A stretch of DNA of 64,000 nt from Cordia subcordata (lineage: Eukaryota > Streptophyta > Magnoliopsida > Boraginales > Cordiaceae). The notes below the pieces were generated by a model. The model was not told where the DNA came from. It saw only the letters and a program-made list of their open reading frames with translations, and ran no database searches. The stretch covers positions 124,001 to 188,000 of the forward strand of contig JAPTOF010000015.1 in the NCBI GenBank assembly GCA_028554755.1, in the 5' to 3' direction. Below, one piece after another: positions 11,375 to 23,149 of the stretch; the first letter of the stretch is position 1; every line of letters begins with the position of its first letter. Made by a program: the position numbers and the translations under genes.

Positions 11375-12912
11375 TTTATCTGAAACTATCTAATTGATTC
11401 TTAACCATATAAAATAACCAAATCAACTCGAATTTTTAAGTTAATTATTAAATTAGTTGGTTTAGTCAAACTATGTCCACCCATACTCGCAATACAATGA
11501 CAAACTATCGTATGTAAATGGAGTATTTCTCCAAGAACTTGCTGCTAACCTAATAATATTTACAAACTGCTGGCTTTCAAGGGTACATTGCTAAAGATTC
11601 TTTATGGTCTATAAAAGTATAGCAGATCCCTTCTGTGCTATAAAAGTTCCTCGTAATTTCCTTATGTGCCCAAATTGCACATGGCATGAACTTTTTTGGT
11701 TTAAATTAATTTTTGTAGGTTCAAAATAGCACGTCATGGGAAGGGATAGTTTTGCAACAACAAAAATCCATCCGGACAAAAAAATTTTCACGACATGCAA
11801 TTTAGGCATGTAAAATGTAATTATGGTTAAGGATAATAAATTTTTTAACAATATGGGTTTAATACACTTCTAGTGAATCATAGAAGAACTATGAATGTCT
11901 TTTTACACTACAAGAAATTTGATATGCTTTTGATAAACTATAAGAGGGTTCTTAGCAACTTATTACCCGCTCTTTAAAAACAACGGATGCAATTGCGCTA
12001 CTATCAGCAGTGCTTATTTGGGCATCAAAACTTTGCATAAAAAAACAAAAGTAAGTTGACGAACCTTATAAAAAATAAAAAAAAAACTAATAAACACTCA
12101 AAATTAGCACTGTCAACCGCTCTCTACACCTTTTGAATTCTCTATTATACCTTTCTTTGGGAAGATAATTGTATATTATTGAGACGGCTAGCTTCTTACA
12201 GAAAGATGCAGCTTTAAAAAAAAAACTTCGATAAATTGCATGATCCAGGGCCTGATTTGACTATATTTGACCACTTTGAACTGTTTCAAGTCTCCCTCCT
12301 AAACCCAGCCCTGTCCACATCGGGTCGTCATTCTTCCATGTACTAGAAGCTTGGGCTAGTTTGAATTAAATTTTTTTAAAAATACATTTTTTTAAAAAAA
12401 TTAAAAAAATTAATATTTAAAAATTTAATTTTTTGACTTATGAAAAAAGTTATAATTGAGTTTTTTGTTAGAGTTTTAATTTTTTTTAAAAATAACTCAA
12501 TTCAAATAATTATTCCAAAAAAGATATATTTTTTAAAAGAGAGATAAATATATTCATGAAAAAAAGCAATCAAAACAGATAAAAATAAGACCCAATTTGG
12601 ATTCGACTTTTTTAAATTAAGAAGATACTTTTGTCATGAAAGAACACAGCTTTTTCACAATAACTATCACTATCAGGTTTTTTCAGAAAATTTGAGATGC
12701 TAAAAAGCACTCAACTTGAGTCAGAAGTTAAAAAGTTTGAGCTTTTTCCCCCTTAAAAAAGGTATTATTTAAAAAAATATATTAAAAATCTTTTAAAAAG
12801 GGAAAATAAATCTAATGACCCCTAAATGCTTGCCTTGATACTGTCCTTCCGAAACTGGTCCAGTTTTTGCGGTTGTACTTCTCTCTTAATTTAGTTCCAA
12901 GCACAGTAGAGA

Positions 12913-13020
12913 GGACTTTTTTTTTACCCAATTTTTGATATGTCATACAAAATTAACTCATTTTTGGACGAATTTTCAATTATAACCCATTCTCGCTTCC
13001 AGAATACACCGAGCACACTC
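12913..13020 (+). repeat. Left terminal inverted repeat of the MULE
   Basis: Begins GGACTTTTTTTTTACCC after the 9-bp duplication and matches the reverse complement of the right end for about 100 bp at roughly 75-80% by eye. Beyond it, to 13260, the motifs CGCATTCTGG and CCAGAACGCG recur as subterminal repeats. Confidence 0.8.
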
Positions 13021-15064
13021 CCAGAACGCGGTCCTCATTCCTAGAGCGAGGTCTATACTTCTAGAACAAGACCCGCATTCCAGAAACGTGGCCGCGCTCT
13101 CACAATGCATACCACGTTCCAAGAACGCAACTAGGGTTTTCCCTAGCTTTTGTAGAGATTCCTTGGCTGAAGTGACGTGGAGGCAAGGAATTTATTCTTA
13201 TTAGCGCATTCTGGGAGCGCCGCGGGACGCATTCTGGGAATGCATTTTTAGCGAATCGAATATATTCTTGCCATCGGTCATACTCGGGTAATTTCACATC
13301 AAGCAAAATTCAAAAATCCTACCCCCAAAATGCAGTTTCTACATATATAAGCCCCAACCCCTTCCTCCACCAGCTCATTCAACACTTAACTTGTCCTATA
13401 GCCTCTCACTCTAAGTTTGTACCAAATTCCTTCCATTTTTGCGTTACTAAAGCATGTGAAAAAATGAATTCAAGTGAAGTTACTATTCTTTTGTACTACG
13501 ACGGTCAAAGAATTATGACCAATTACGGTCTCGACTATAGCAGTCCAAATATACCACGAAAAATCAAAATTCTTCCCAATACAACTTACAATTAAATTGT
13601 GTCTCATATAACTAGGAAGCTTGGTTTGTCTTCAACCATTGATAGAGTTAACTTCTACTATCGTGACCCTAGATGAGATGCTACATTGCAGCAGATTTAT
13701 TATTACCCGAGTGTAACAACTGATGATAAAGATATGTAGGGCATGTACAACACTGTTCTTTGTGATTGGAACTGTTGTGTTGTGCATGTAACAGTGCACG
13801 GACAAAGTGACAACGTGTATGGGTAGCAACCAATAGCTGACGTGCCATTGGAGTCCAACATTCTGGACCTAAACTCAGCACAAATGTCTTATGAAGATGA
13901 ATAGTTCAATATTGCAACAATAGTTACGGAGTTTGCCACTTTTTCCCTTTCCCCGCAACACAGTCTACTTTTGAAGTCAGAGAACCCTCTCATCGTGATG
14001 GTGGCACGAAGAAGAGGAATGAGATCACAACAGATACAGTTTTGTCAGAGGCAGACGAAAAGAACGAGAACGGTGAGTTGAACGATCAGGAAGATGTAGT
14101 CTCAGAAGCAAGTTTGAACCACCAAATTGAGAACGATGCCCAAGGACAAGGTGTAGATGTAGAGCCAGAGGTAGAGAAGGAGGAACCAATGGAGTTCCAT
14201 ACTGCCAGGACTAAATTCTACACAACAAGTACGAAGCAGTCAACTGCACAGTATGGTACCCCGATTGGATAGATTTGGCCAAATAAATGGTGTTTTCACC
14301 AAAAGTGGATGCGATAAGGGTTATTCAATAGAACACGATAAAGATACAAAAGGAATACAGGGTCCTAAAGTTGAGTGAGACCCTTCAGAAGGTACGTTGC
14401 AAGGAAATGCATGGTGGAAGAGTAGCATGCCTTGGTTTATACATGTCATAAAGAAAGTAATGCATAAGTAGTGAGAGATCATGCAGTACGAAGCCACAAA
14501 TATTTTCAAATATTTGCATCTGGGCGCAAAAATCTAACTTTGGGTTTGGTTGGATATTTGGTTAGGCACTTAGCTAAGAAGGCTGATTACGAGGGTGGTA
14601 TTGTCCAAGCTCACATAAAGGAAAAGCTTAACGCAGATATTAGTTACAAGAAGGCTTGAAATGGCCGGAATAAAACAATTGAACTAATTTATGGCAACTG
14701 CGACAATTCATACCAAATGCTTCCATAGTTTCTTGGTGTTATGATGGCCAAGAATCCAGGTAGTGTTGTGAGATACAAGTTCGACGAGGGTTCAACGCAG
14801 GTTGAAAAAATTTTCGACATGGTGTATTGGGCGTTTGGTCCATGCATCACGACGTGGAGGCATTGTAAACTGGCGGTTTTGTTTGATGGCACACACTTGT
14901 GGTGAAAGTACAAGGGTTATCTCCTAGTTGCATTAACCACTTATTCCAACTACCAAGTATTGCCGTTGGTATTTGCAATTATGGATGCTGAGACGACAAC
15001 CACTTGGTCATGGTTTTTACAGCAGTTACGTGAGAATTTTTTTTACTAATATGCCCTAGGTATG

Positions 15065-16637
15065 TGATGTATGTATGTTGTGTGTATTGGCATATAGTAT
15101 TTACACACACTTCATAAGGTGTTTTGAGCTTATTTGAGTGTATCTGGGGTTGCATTTGTGCACTATGAGTCATATTTGCGCATATAGGTGTCAAAATGCA
15201 TAAATGCTACATTAAATGCTTTATTTTGTATTTTAGGCACATTTTGGGAAAAGAAGTGAGCTTAAAGATGCGCGAGCCCGAGGAGTAAGCTTGAGAGTGA
15301 TTTGGAGATGAAACGATGAAAAAAAATGGCTTTGGAGATTCCTAAGCGATACAAGGCAATAGAAAAAAAAATCGGGCGCAAATCAAAGTCAAAATGAGAA
15401 AGTTATGGGCAAAACTGTTTTTGCCAGTCACCTCATCTATTCCTACCGATAGACCAAAAGTATCTTATCGGTTGACCGGTTGGGAGTCCGGTAGAGTGTG
15501 CTGAAGCTTTAAAAATGCGTTTTTAGTTGACCTTAATTTTCTTAAATCTTAATAAATCCTAACCCTCTATCCATTTCACAAAAACACCCAAAATCACCAT
15601 CCCACACAAAACTAAGCATGGATTGAAGCTTGTGACAAGTGATTGAAGGGTTTTGCTTTGGATTTAAGCAAGGGTTTGAAGAGGAGTTCCTTATTCCTTT
15701 TCTTATTCTTGTAAATATACTTTGTAATTGAGTTAGATCTAGGATTGATTGATGTTGTATATTAGATGAGGGTTTTAAATAAAGGATTTGTGGTATCTTT
15801 GGCTCTTAATACATGTTTGTTTAAATAAAATTCATGGCATGATTCAATATGTCTATGTATTGAAAATCAAGCATAGCTATGTATTTGTTAAAATGCCTAA
15901 GTGAACTTGCATGTCTTATTTGTGCTTCAAATGCTCTTAGCTACTTATATGGGTGATGTGATTTTGCTTAATTCATGGCTTTGCTTAGTAGAGTGGGCTT
16001 TAGCTTTAAATCTAATTAATAGGTTACATGCTTTTAGTCAAGTTTAAGTGCTAGTCCTTGGCTTTAAACACAGCAAGCAAATAAGTTAACCTAGACTAGA
16101 GTATTTCTCACCAACATTAGTGTTGGTTAATCTAGCCTTAACATCATGTAATGTTTAGGTGTTAGTCCTTGGCTTTAAATCCAGCCAAGAGGATCAGTTC
16201 TAAACACGGATTGCGTAGGCTAGGAAGGATTGGCCCTTAGCTTTAAGCCCAGCTAACATGTTGAACCACTAATATTGGTTAAGAGACTCCTAATCAACAC
16301 AACGACAATAGAAGTCCTGAGCCTTGAATAGACCTAATTCATTATCATAACTTAAGTCTAGTTGCAACACAATCACCCTAGGTCCCCTTCTTCTTTGATT
16401 AGGTTTCCTTCCTTAGCCTGACACCTTTAAGTTCCTCTATAGTTTAGGTTTATTTTCCTTTTCTAGAGCTCCCTTCAATTCTAAAGAAAGCACACACATG
16501 CACACAGTTAGTTTTAAGCATCTGAGCACGTAGAGACCAAACTAAGGTAGCCTCCTTGTAGAGATGATACCTGCACTCAAATATGCTATATCGTGAATGA
16601 TCTGTACGCTTACAGGTGTAAAACTCGATAAGATCTA
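15065..16637 (+). repeat. 5' LTR of the non-autonomous element
   Basis: Begins TGATGTATGTATGTTGTGTG, as does the 3' LTR. The repeated phrase about GGCTTTAAACCCAGCC occurs several times near 16040-16260. The last bases before the primer site read CTCGATAAGATCTA. The two LTRs differ by many substitutions and by an extra stretch of about 40 bp in the 3' copy (around 20600-20640), so the insertion is not recent. Confidence 0.85.
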
Positions 16638-16641
16638 GTTT

Positions 16642-16660
16642 TTTAGCACCGTTGCTAAAA
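16642..16660 (+). other. Primer-binding site (decayed tRNA-Asp type)
   Basis: TTTAGCACCGTTGCTAAAA sits a few bases inside the 5' LTR. It resembles the Athila site TGGCGCCGTTGCCGGGGA with mostly C-to-T and G-to-A changes, the pattern expected from methylated cytosine decay. A much better preserved copy is at 63010-63030. Confidence 0.65.
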
Positions 16661-16825
16661 AAAATTGAAAAACCTTGGAAAATCCAAAAAAATTGAAAAA
16701 TTTGAAAATCCAAAAAAAATTGAATTGTGAAGAGGTTTTACTTGTGATTCATTGAATATGACTGATCCTAATACTTCTTGGTAGTCACTAGTATCCTCTT
16801 TCCCACCACTCGAGTCTGTTCCCAA

Positions 16826-18600
16826 TGCATGTCACTTGTGTTGAAGTTATAAGCGTCCAATCGTCTTTTGTCACCATACACCTTCATTTAGAAATCATGA
16901 CTATAGGGATGCATATTCTTATCATTGCAATCTATGTGGAAGTCATGCTTGTGGTTCTAGTTCTTGTCCTACCTTCCACCCTTATCCTTGATTGCATGCA
17001 ACACCCAAGAATACCTCTAGCAATCATGCACCAATGCATGCATCAACATCTTATCATCATGGTTCTAGGGAGCAACATCATGCATTTTCACCATGGGGTC
17101 AAGATGACTCTTCATTCTATCCACCCTCCAATTTTAATTGTCCACCTTTAACATTTTTTCCCACCCATTCCTCCCCCAAGTTTTTTTTATTATTATCAAA
17201 ATGATTATCCATATGATTACCATTTCCACTCGGTCGAAGCCTCTTCTTTTAGGTCCCTTTCACAAGATGAAAAGATTTCCTATCTTCTATCCCTTCTCCA
17301 ATCTAATCAAGAGAGACTAGATAGCATAATGTAACAAGTTGACTATCTAGATGAGTGCTTGAAGAGAGAGATTGAGAGTGAGCAACCTATGGTTGGAAGT
17401 TTTGAGATATCTTTAGACTGGGTTGGAGAGATAGGAGGAAGACCTAGAGATGAGGGATGTAGTGGTAAAAATGATGATGTATTAAAGAGGAAATTAGAAA
17501 GAGAGGTAGATGGAGAGATCACATCTTGTAGTGAGGATGAGAGTGAGCATGATAGTAATTTGGTTCTTTAAGACTCATTTGGCCACATTTTAGAGGAAGT
17601 GGTACCTTATCATTCTGTATTTTTGCCACTGCACATTGAGTCATGTGAACCTAATATTCCCTCTCTTCCCACATTTCACACACACATAGAGGTTAAGTCT
17701 CATGTTTATAGTACTCAATTGCATTCTCAATCGGCATTTAGGGAGTTTAGAGCACATTTTTCCCTTGAGCATTCATGCATACATGATGAGAAATTTTTTG
17801 AGTCCCCTTTATCCCTTTCATATGTGCCTACCCCTTGTGAAGAGCATGATATGGAGATAATGATTACTAGCAATGAATTTGTGGAAACATTTGATGAGAT
17901 CTTAGCTAATGTTGATTTGAAGTCATTTGTTGGGGAGAATAGAGCATCAATTTTGGAGTTTTTAGATAATAAGTCTCTTGGAGTTAAGGATTTTTGTGTT
18001 GAAGAGAATAGTCACTTCAAGAAGACACTTTAAGGAAGAAATTGATGAGCTTGAAATTGTGATATATGGGTCTTTGGGTGTGTTTAATGAATCTTTGTTG
18101 ATACCTTATTCTACCTTGTCCACTAGGGAATTAATTGATGAGGTTAAATGTTTTCTAGATGAACATGAGCCTTCCCTTAATGTAAGTAAGCCCATTAAGA
18201 TCGAGTCTACCCCATGTGAGGAGTTTGAGTAACCTAGGCTTGATAATGTCATATCTTGTAGAGAAGAAGAGTGTAATACGACAAATTCCTTTATCTTCGA
18301 CCCTCCTTCTCTGAAAGTCGTTCCTCTTCCCCTTTCCATTTCGTTGAGTCTCTCTTTTTGGAGCTCACGTTTATGCCTTCTTGTATAGAACACTTTTACC
18401 TAGGCCTAGGAAACACTCTACCCACATTGCATGTATTAGACCTATCTTTGACTCATGAGGAAGGTGTGTTCCTAGCCCTTGATTACGAGAAGAAGGTCAT
18501 GGGATGGCTAATTAAAGAGCAAATGGGGCATGACATTTCACGTTTGAGCATGCTTCATTCCACACTTGTGCACACATATTCATTTGATATTTTGGGGTAG
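16826..18600 (+). pseudogene. Unrecognised Cys-rich and acidic protein of the non-autonomous element (frameshifted)
   Basis: Across several frames, 16826-17000 reads as a Cys-rich segment with CHLC, VFCHH and CNLCGSHACGSSSCP, reminiscent of paired zinc knuckles. It is followed by a His/Pro/Ser-rich stretch to about 17200. From 17230 there is a helical, charged region (SLSQDEKISYLLSLLQSN, then LDECLKREIESEQP). From 17599 to 18033 comes a 144-residue acidic open stretch, continued in another frame to 18232 and possibly to 18600. I recognise no protease, RT or integrase. It may be a diverged gag-like protein that let the element be packaged, but that is inference. Confidence 0.55.
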
Positions 18601-20226
18601 GATCTTGAAAAGAGGTGCACCTTGCAGTCATTGCCCCAACCCTTAGTGCATGACCCTTTTCCCTCTATCTTCTATGCTTTAATGATTATCCGGTAATTTG
18701 TGCCATCTAACTTTAAACATGTGTTGCTCTAACATTGACACCCCTAGGGGCGTTAAATCCGGCGTTACTAGGAGGCACCCTAAGCTTGTTTATTTTTCTT
18801 ATTCTTCTTGTATTTTACTTGCCTTTGATTTTGTATATAGCATATTAGATTGCTTTTGTTTTCCTTACCTTTTTTATAGTTTAGGCTTTGTTTTATTTGT
18901 TTGTAATCTTAGTAGATTAGATTTTTACTCCATTACTTATTCTTGCTCCATTCCACCATTTGTGCTTCAATCCTATACCTCTTGCATACATCTTTATTTA
19001 TTTTTCTGAAATGTCAATGTAGACTTGCATGGTATCATCTATTAATCTTTTCTTTGTTTTTCAAGCATTAGCGCTTTTTACTAAAGACAGAGATTAGTAG
19101 ATGAATGGATTGTCATTGGTATTCACAAACTACACAGAAACAAGGTTGTGTCTGTCCATCCTTGACTTCTCCCTATCTATCCTTTCCATATTCCCCATAT
19201 GCGTTAAATATGCTTGCTTATTGTGCTTAATGCTATTTGCTTGAGGACAAGCAAAGTTTAGGTTTAGGGGTATGTATGTTCCTTTATTGTTTATATCATC
19301 TATGGGGTAGATTTACTTGCATGCCTTGTTTTTGCTCAAAATGTGTTCAATTTTTTCAATTTTTTTGCTTGTTTTGAGTTGGTTTATCTCTATGTTGGTT
19401 GGAGAATTAGCCTTTGCTATTGACTTAATTGATTGGAGAATATGATGATGTATTATGAGGAGTGAATGGAGTGTGGAGTGTGACCAAGGCTTTGAAGAGA
19501 ATCCTTTGAAATTTATGGGGAGTGAACATTTCTAAGAATGCACCTTGTAGTTTTCCCATAACTTGGTTGGAAAAAATGTTTTTAAGGGTTATTGATATGA
19601 GTGCTCTTTCTTTGATTGGTTCTTTCAATGTGCCTTAGCCTCTTCTTTTTCTTTTCTTTTTTTTTATGTTATGTATTAAGAAAAAATGCAAAAAAAATGA
19701 ACAATACAAAAAAATGAGAAAAAATTGAAAAATGAGAAAAATCCAAAAGGGTAACAAAAACATAAAAAAGTGAAGTATGTTGAATAAGTGTCAAGTGACA
19801 CAATGTCAATTTGATACAAGTATCTCTTTTGTTCTTTCATGTGTTGTGAATAAGGCTCTTACGTTAATTATGAGCCATTGTGATGTATTCCCCTCTTCCC
19901 TGTATCTTTGAGGATAAGTGCATGTTAAGAGGCCATGTTAGTTGATATGGCATGAAGTATCAATATTCTGGGTGTGTGAGTTGGAATCCTAAGTTTATGG
20001 TGGTTCTAGCTACTTGGTAAGATCATAAGAGATGCAAGACCCCTGTGATTGAGGGAAGAATCCGAAAAAGGCTAGGGAAGCTCTTACATGAAAAGAATGA
20101 CACATTATACCCCTTGAAAGTGAAAAGATAGCAAGTCAATGCAACCGGCAACTCTTTGAAAAGCATGTTGATAAACTTTGATTTAGGCTTGCTTGGGGAC
20201 AAGCAAGGGGAAGGTTTGGGGGGTGT
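18601..20226 (+). other. Non-coding 3' internal region and polypurine tract of the non-autonomous element
   Basis: No coding signal. It contains two copies of the phrase GAGGACAAGCAA or CTTGGGGACAAGCAA (about 19240 and 20190), long A-rich runs such as AAAAATTGAAAAATGAGAAA near 19720, and a G-rich purine tract (AAGGTTTGGGGGG) just before the 3' LTR. These are usual for the 3' untranslated part of Athila-type elements. Confidence 0.6.
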
Positions 20227-21845
20227 TGATGTATGTATGTTGTGTGTATTGGTATATAGTGTTTGCACACACTTCATAAGGTGTTTTGAGCTTATTTAAG
20301 TACATCTAGAGCTGCATTTATGCACTATGAGTCATATTTACGCATATAGGTGTCAAAATGCACAAATGCTACACTAAGTGCTTTATTTTGTATTTTAGAC
20401 ACATTTTGGGAGAAAGAAGTGAGGTTAAAGATACGTAGGCCCAAGGACAAAGCTTGAGGGTGATTTGGAGATGAAACAATGAAGAAAAATAGCTTTAGAG
20501 GTTCCCAAAAGTGATATGAGGCAATAGAAAAAAAATGGGGCACGAATCGGAGTCAAAATGAGAAAGTTATGGGCAAAACTGGTTTTGCCAGTCACCGTTC
20601 CTACTGACCGGCAAAACCAGAATGCATTGAAATTTTGTCGGTAGACCAAAGTATCTTACCAGTCAATCGGCTGGGAGTCCGGCAGAGCGCACTGAAACTT
20701 TAAAAGTGCGTTTTCAACTCATTTTCAATGGGAGGAGCTTAATTTTCTTAAATGCTAATAAACCCTAACCTACTACCCACTTCACAAAACACCCAAAACC
20801 ATTATCTCACACCAAACCAAGCTAGAATTGGAACTTGTAACAAGAGATTGAAAGGTTTTGCTTTGGATTTGAGTAAGCGTTTGAAGGGGAGTTCCTTATT
20901 CCTATTCTTATTCTTGTAAATATGCTTTGTAATTGAGTTAGATCTATGGTTGATTGATGTTGTATATTAGATTAGGGCTTTGAATAAAGGATTTGTGTGT
21001 ATTTTTGGCTCTTAATACATGTTTGTTTACATAAAATTCATGGCATGATTCAATATGTTTATGTATTGACAATCAAGCATGTCCATGTGTTTGTTAAATG
21101 CCTAAGTGAACTTGCACGTTTTATTTGTGCTTCAAATGCTCTTAGCTACTTATATGGGTGATGTGATTGTGTTTAATTCATGGCTTTGCTTTGTAGAGTG
21201 GGCTTTAGCTTTAAATCCAGCTAATAGGTTACATAATTTGCTTAGTCGAGTTTAGGTGCTAGTACTTGGCTTTAAACCCAGCCAAGTGGATAAGTTAACC
21301 TAAACTAGAGTATCCCTTACCTACGTTAACGTTGGTTAATAAAGCCTTAACGTCACATAGTGTTTAGGTGCTAGTCCTTAGTTTTAAAACCAATCAAAAG
21401 GATAAGATCTAAGCACGGATTGCGTAGGCTAAGAAGGTTTGGCCCTTAACTTTAAATCCAGTTAATGGATTGAACCACTAGTATTGGTTAAGAGACCCCC
21501 AATCAACACAATGACAATAGAAGTCCCAAGCCTTAGATAGACCTAATTCATTTTCATAGCCCGAGCCTAGTTGTAACGCAATCACTCTAGGTCTTCCTTT
21601 TTTTTGATTAGGTTTCCTTCCTTAGCCTGGGACCTTTAAGTTTCTCTGTAGTTTAGGTTTATTTTCCTTTTCCAGGGTTCCCTTCCATCCTAAAGAAAGC
21701 ACACATCTGCACGCAGTTAGTTTTAAGCACCGGAGCACATAGAGACCAAACTAAGGTAGCCTCCCTATGGAGATAATACCCACACTCAAATATGCTATAC
21801 CACGAACGATCTGTACACTTGCAGGTGTAAAACTTGATACAATTA
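20227..21845 (+). repeat. 3' LTR of the non-autonomous element
   Basis: 1619 bp, beginning TGATGTATGTATGTTGTGTG and ending TTGATACAATTA just before the GTATG duplication. The usual CA end is not exact (GATACA lies 4 bases inside), either from mutation or from a TG...TA ending. Confidence 0.85.
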
Positions 21846-23149
21846 GTATGCATTATATCTAATAGCCATGCAGGCATTGCCTCTGCAATCAAATGGGTTA
21901 CACGTGATGGCGAACTTGAAATAAAATATTGCATTTGCTTAAGACATCTCAAAAGCAATGCGATAAAGAGATGGTGGAATCAGTCCATTAAAGGCATGTG
22001 TTAGATAGCTGGCCGAGAATGTCAAGCACGCAAACATAAAGTTGCCACGAACATGATCCTTGTTGTCAACCCTAGTCAAAATGGTATCGGCAGATGGGTA
22101 CACAACTTTTTATCTGATATCCCTACTGAGACATGGACCATGAGCACTGATAGGGGCTATAGATGGGGTGTGATGACCACAAATAATATCGAATGTTTCA
22201 ACGGTTTCTTCGTCGGTGCCAGGGGGTTACCTATCATGGCCTTTGTAACTAATACTTTTCTGAAGGTAAAAGGCTACTTTCATGATCAGTTGGTCCATGC
22301 CATGCACTTGGATAGTGAGGGCCTTCATCACCCTCCTAATGTGAGAAAGTTGTTTGACAAGTGGGAAACCTCGTCACATTATCATCATGTACTTAGTTTC
22401 AGAGAAGATCGAAGATACAAAGTCGGTCAATTGCCAGTGTAATAGAACGAGAATCCGCCGTACCAAGTAGTCCATTGGGAAGAAAGTACATGTAGTTGTA
22501 GTAAGTGGATTGCCTATCACTTGCCATGCTCACCTATATAAACTGTTGCTCGGTTTAGGGAGTTTAATATGGAGAACATAATACCACGAGAGCTGACAGT
22601 GAAAGCGTACAAAGATACCTACTAGAGGACAATTGAGCCCCTTGGACACTAATTTTATTGGCCTTCAGTGCCTAGATGGACGTTGCATCTGAACCCCCGT
22701 TGTGTCCACTAGAGAAGAGGACGAGCCGGAGGACAATGCATCTGAAATGAGATGGATTGCTCAGGTGGATGACAAAGGTGTACAACATGCGATCAACTAG
22801 GCCACACTGCTCCAACTTGCCTCAATAATCAAAATGAGTAATCCAAGAATGTTGTTTTGTCTACTAAGTTGTAATCTTGTTTTGTTTACTTAGTGTAATG
22901 TTGCAATGTTATTATATAATGTGCATTAGTTGTAATCTTATTTTGTTTACTTAGTTGTAATCTTGTAATGTTCACTTGAATTGAAAGGAATAAGTGCATA
23001 ATGTCCAATTAAAGACATTAAGTACATAATGATTTAACAAAAGTAGGTACGAATCATAAATAACTATATAAATGAAAAATATAATACAGTCCCATCAATA
23101 TATAATGAAAAAAATAAAGTGCTACAAAACTAAATACATCAGCTAGGTG

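Larger units (their letters stand above)
9718..12903. other. AT-rich intergenic block built from degraded fold-back repeats
   Basis: No gene is recognisable. The left end (9718-9800) matches the left half of the fold-back element at 59635-59865, starting GGGCCTATTTGAATTG. The phrase GGTTTGGTTTGGTTT and its complement recur at 9820-10230, 10840-11000 and 11150-11480. ACCATATAAAATAA occurs in two of these, so they are probably tandem copies of one old repeat. At 12340-12830 there is further A/T-rich fold-back debris of the same style. Confidence 0.45.
15065..21845 (+). mobile_element. Non-autonomous Athila-like (Ty3-gypsy) LTR retrotransposon inside the transposase gene
   Basis: Two long direct repeats (15065-16637 and 20227-21845) bound an internal region that has no reverse transcriptase, RNase H or integrase. 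The target duplication GTATG lies at 15060-15064 and 21846-21850, and removing the element rejoins the host transposase motif in frame. Just inside the left LTR is a decayed tRNA-Asp type primer site. Just before the right LTR is a purine tract within GACAAGCAAGGGGAAGG, the hallmark 3' end of Athila-type elements. Its only coding relic is the protein at 16826-18600. It must have moved using proteins from a related full element. Confidence 0.88.
13464..22841 (+). pseudogene. mudrA-like (MURA) transposase pseudogene, split by an LTR retrotransposon
   Basis: The start at 13464 opens a MuDR N-terminal region with ILLYYDGQRIMTNYGLDY and FYYRDP. An acidic linker follows (about 14040-14230). The zinc-binding and transposase core begins near 14470 with VRSHKYFQIFASGRKN. 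The catalytic block has LAVLFDGTHLW near 14870 and PLVFAIMDAETTTTWSWFL near 14960. The frame is then cut by the element at 15065-21845 and resumes with CIISNSHAGIASAIKW, where the second catalytic Asp of the family motif ISDRHAGI has become Asn. The C-terminal part reads WGVMTTNNIECFNG (near 22160) and ends in a CCHC knuckle, CTTCDQLGHTAPTC, before the stop at 22839-22841. There are several in-frame stops. It is the MULE's own transposase, now inactive. Confidence 0.9.

Noticed and set aside
16825..17151. 108-residue Ile/Val-rich + frame inside the non-autonomous retrotransposon
   Set aside because: A neighbouring frame gives the Cys-rich, protein-like reading; this one is its shadow.
20023..20649. 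Minus-strand open frames near the 3' LTR boundary
   Set aside because: They lie in non-coding LTR and polypurine regions and overlap one another without domain content.
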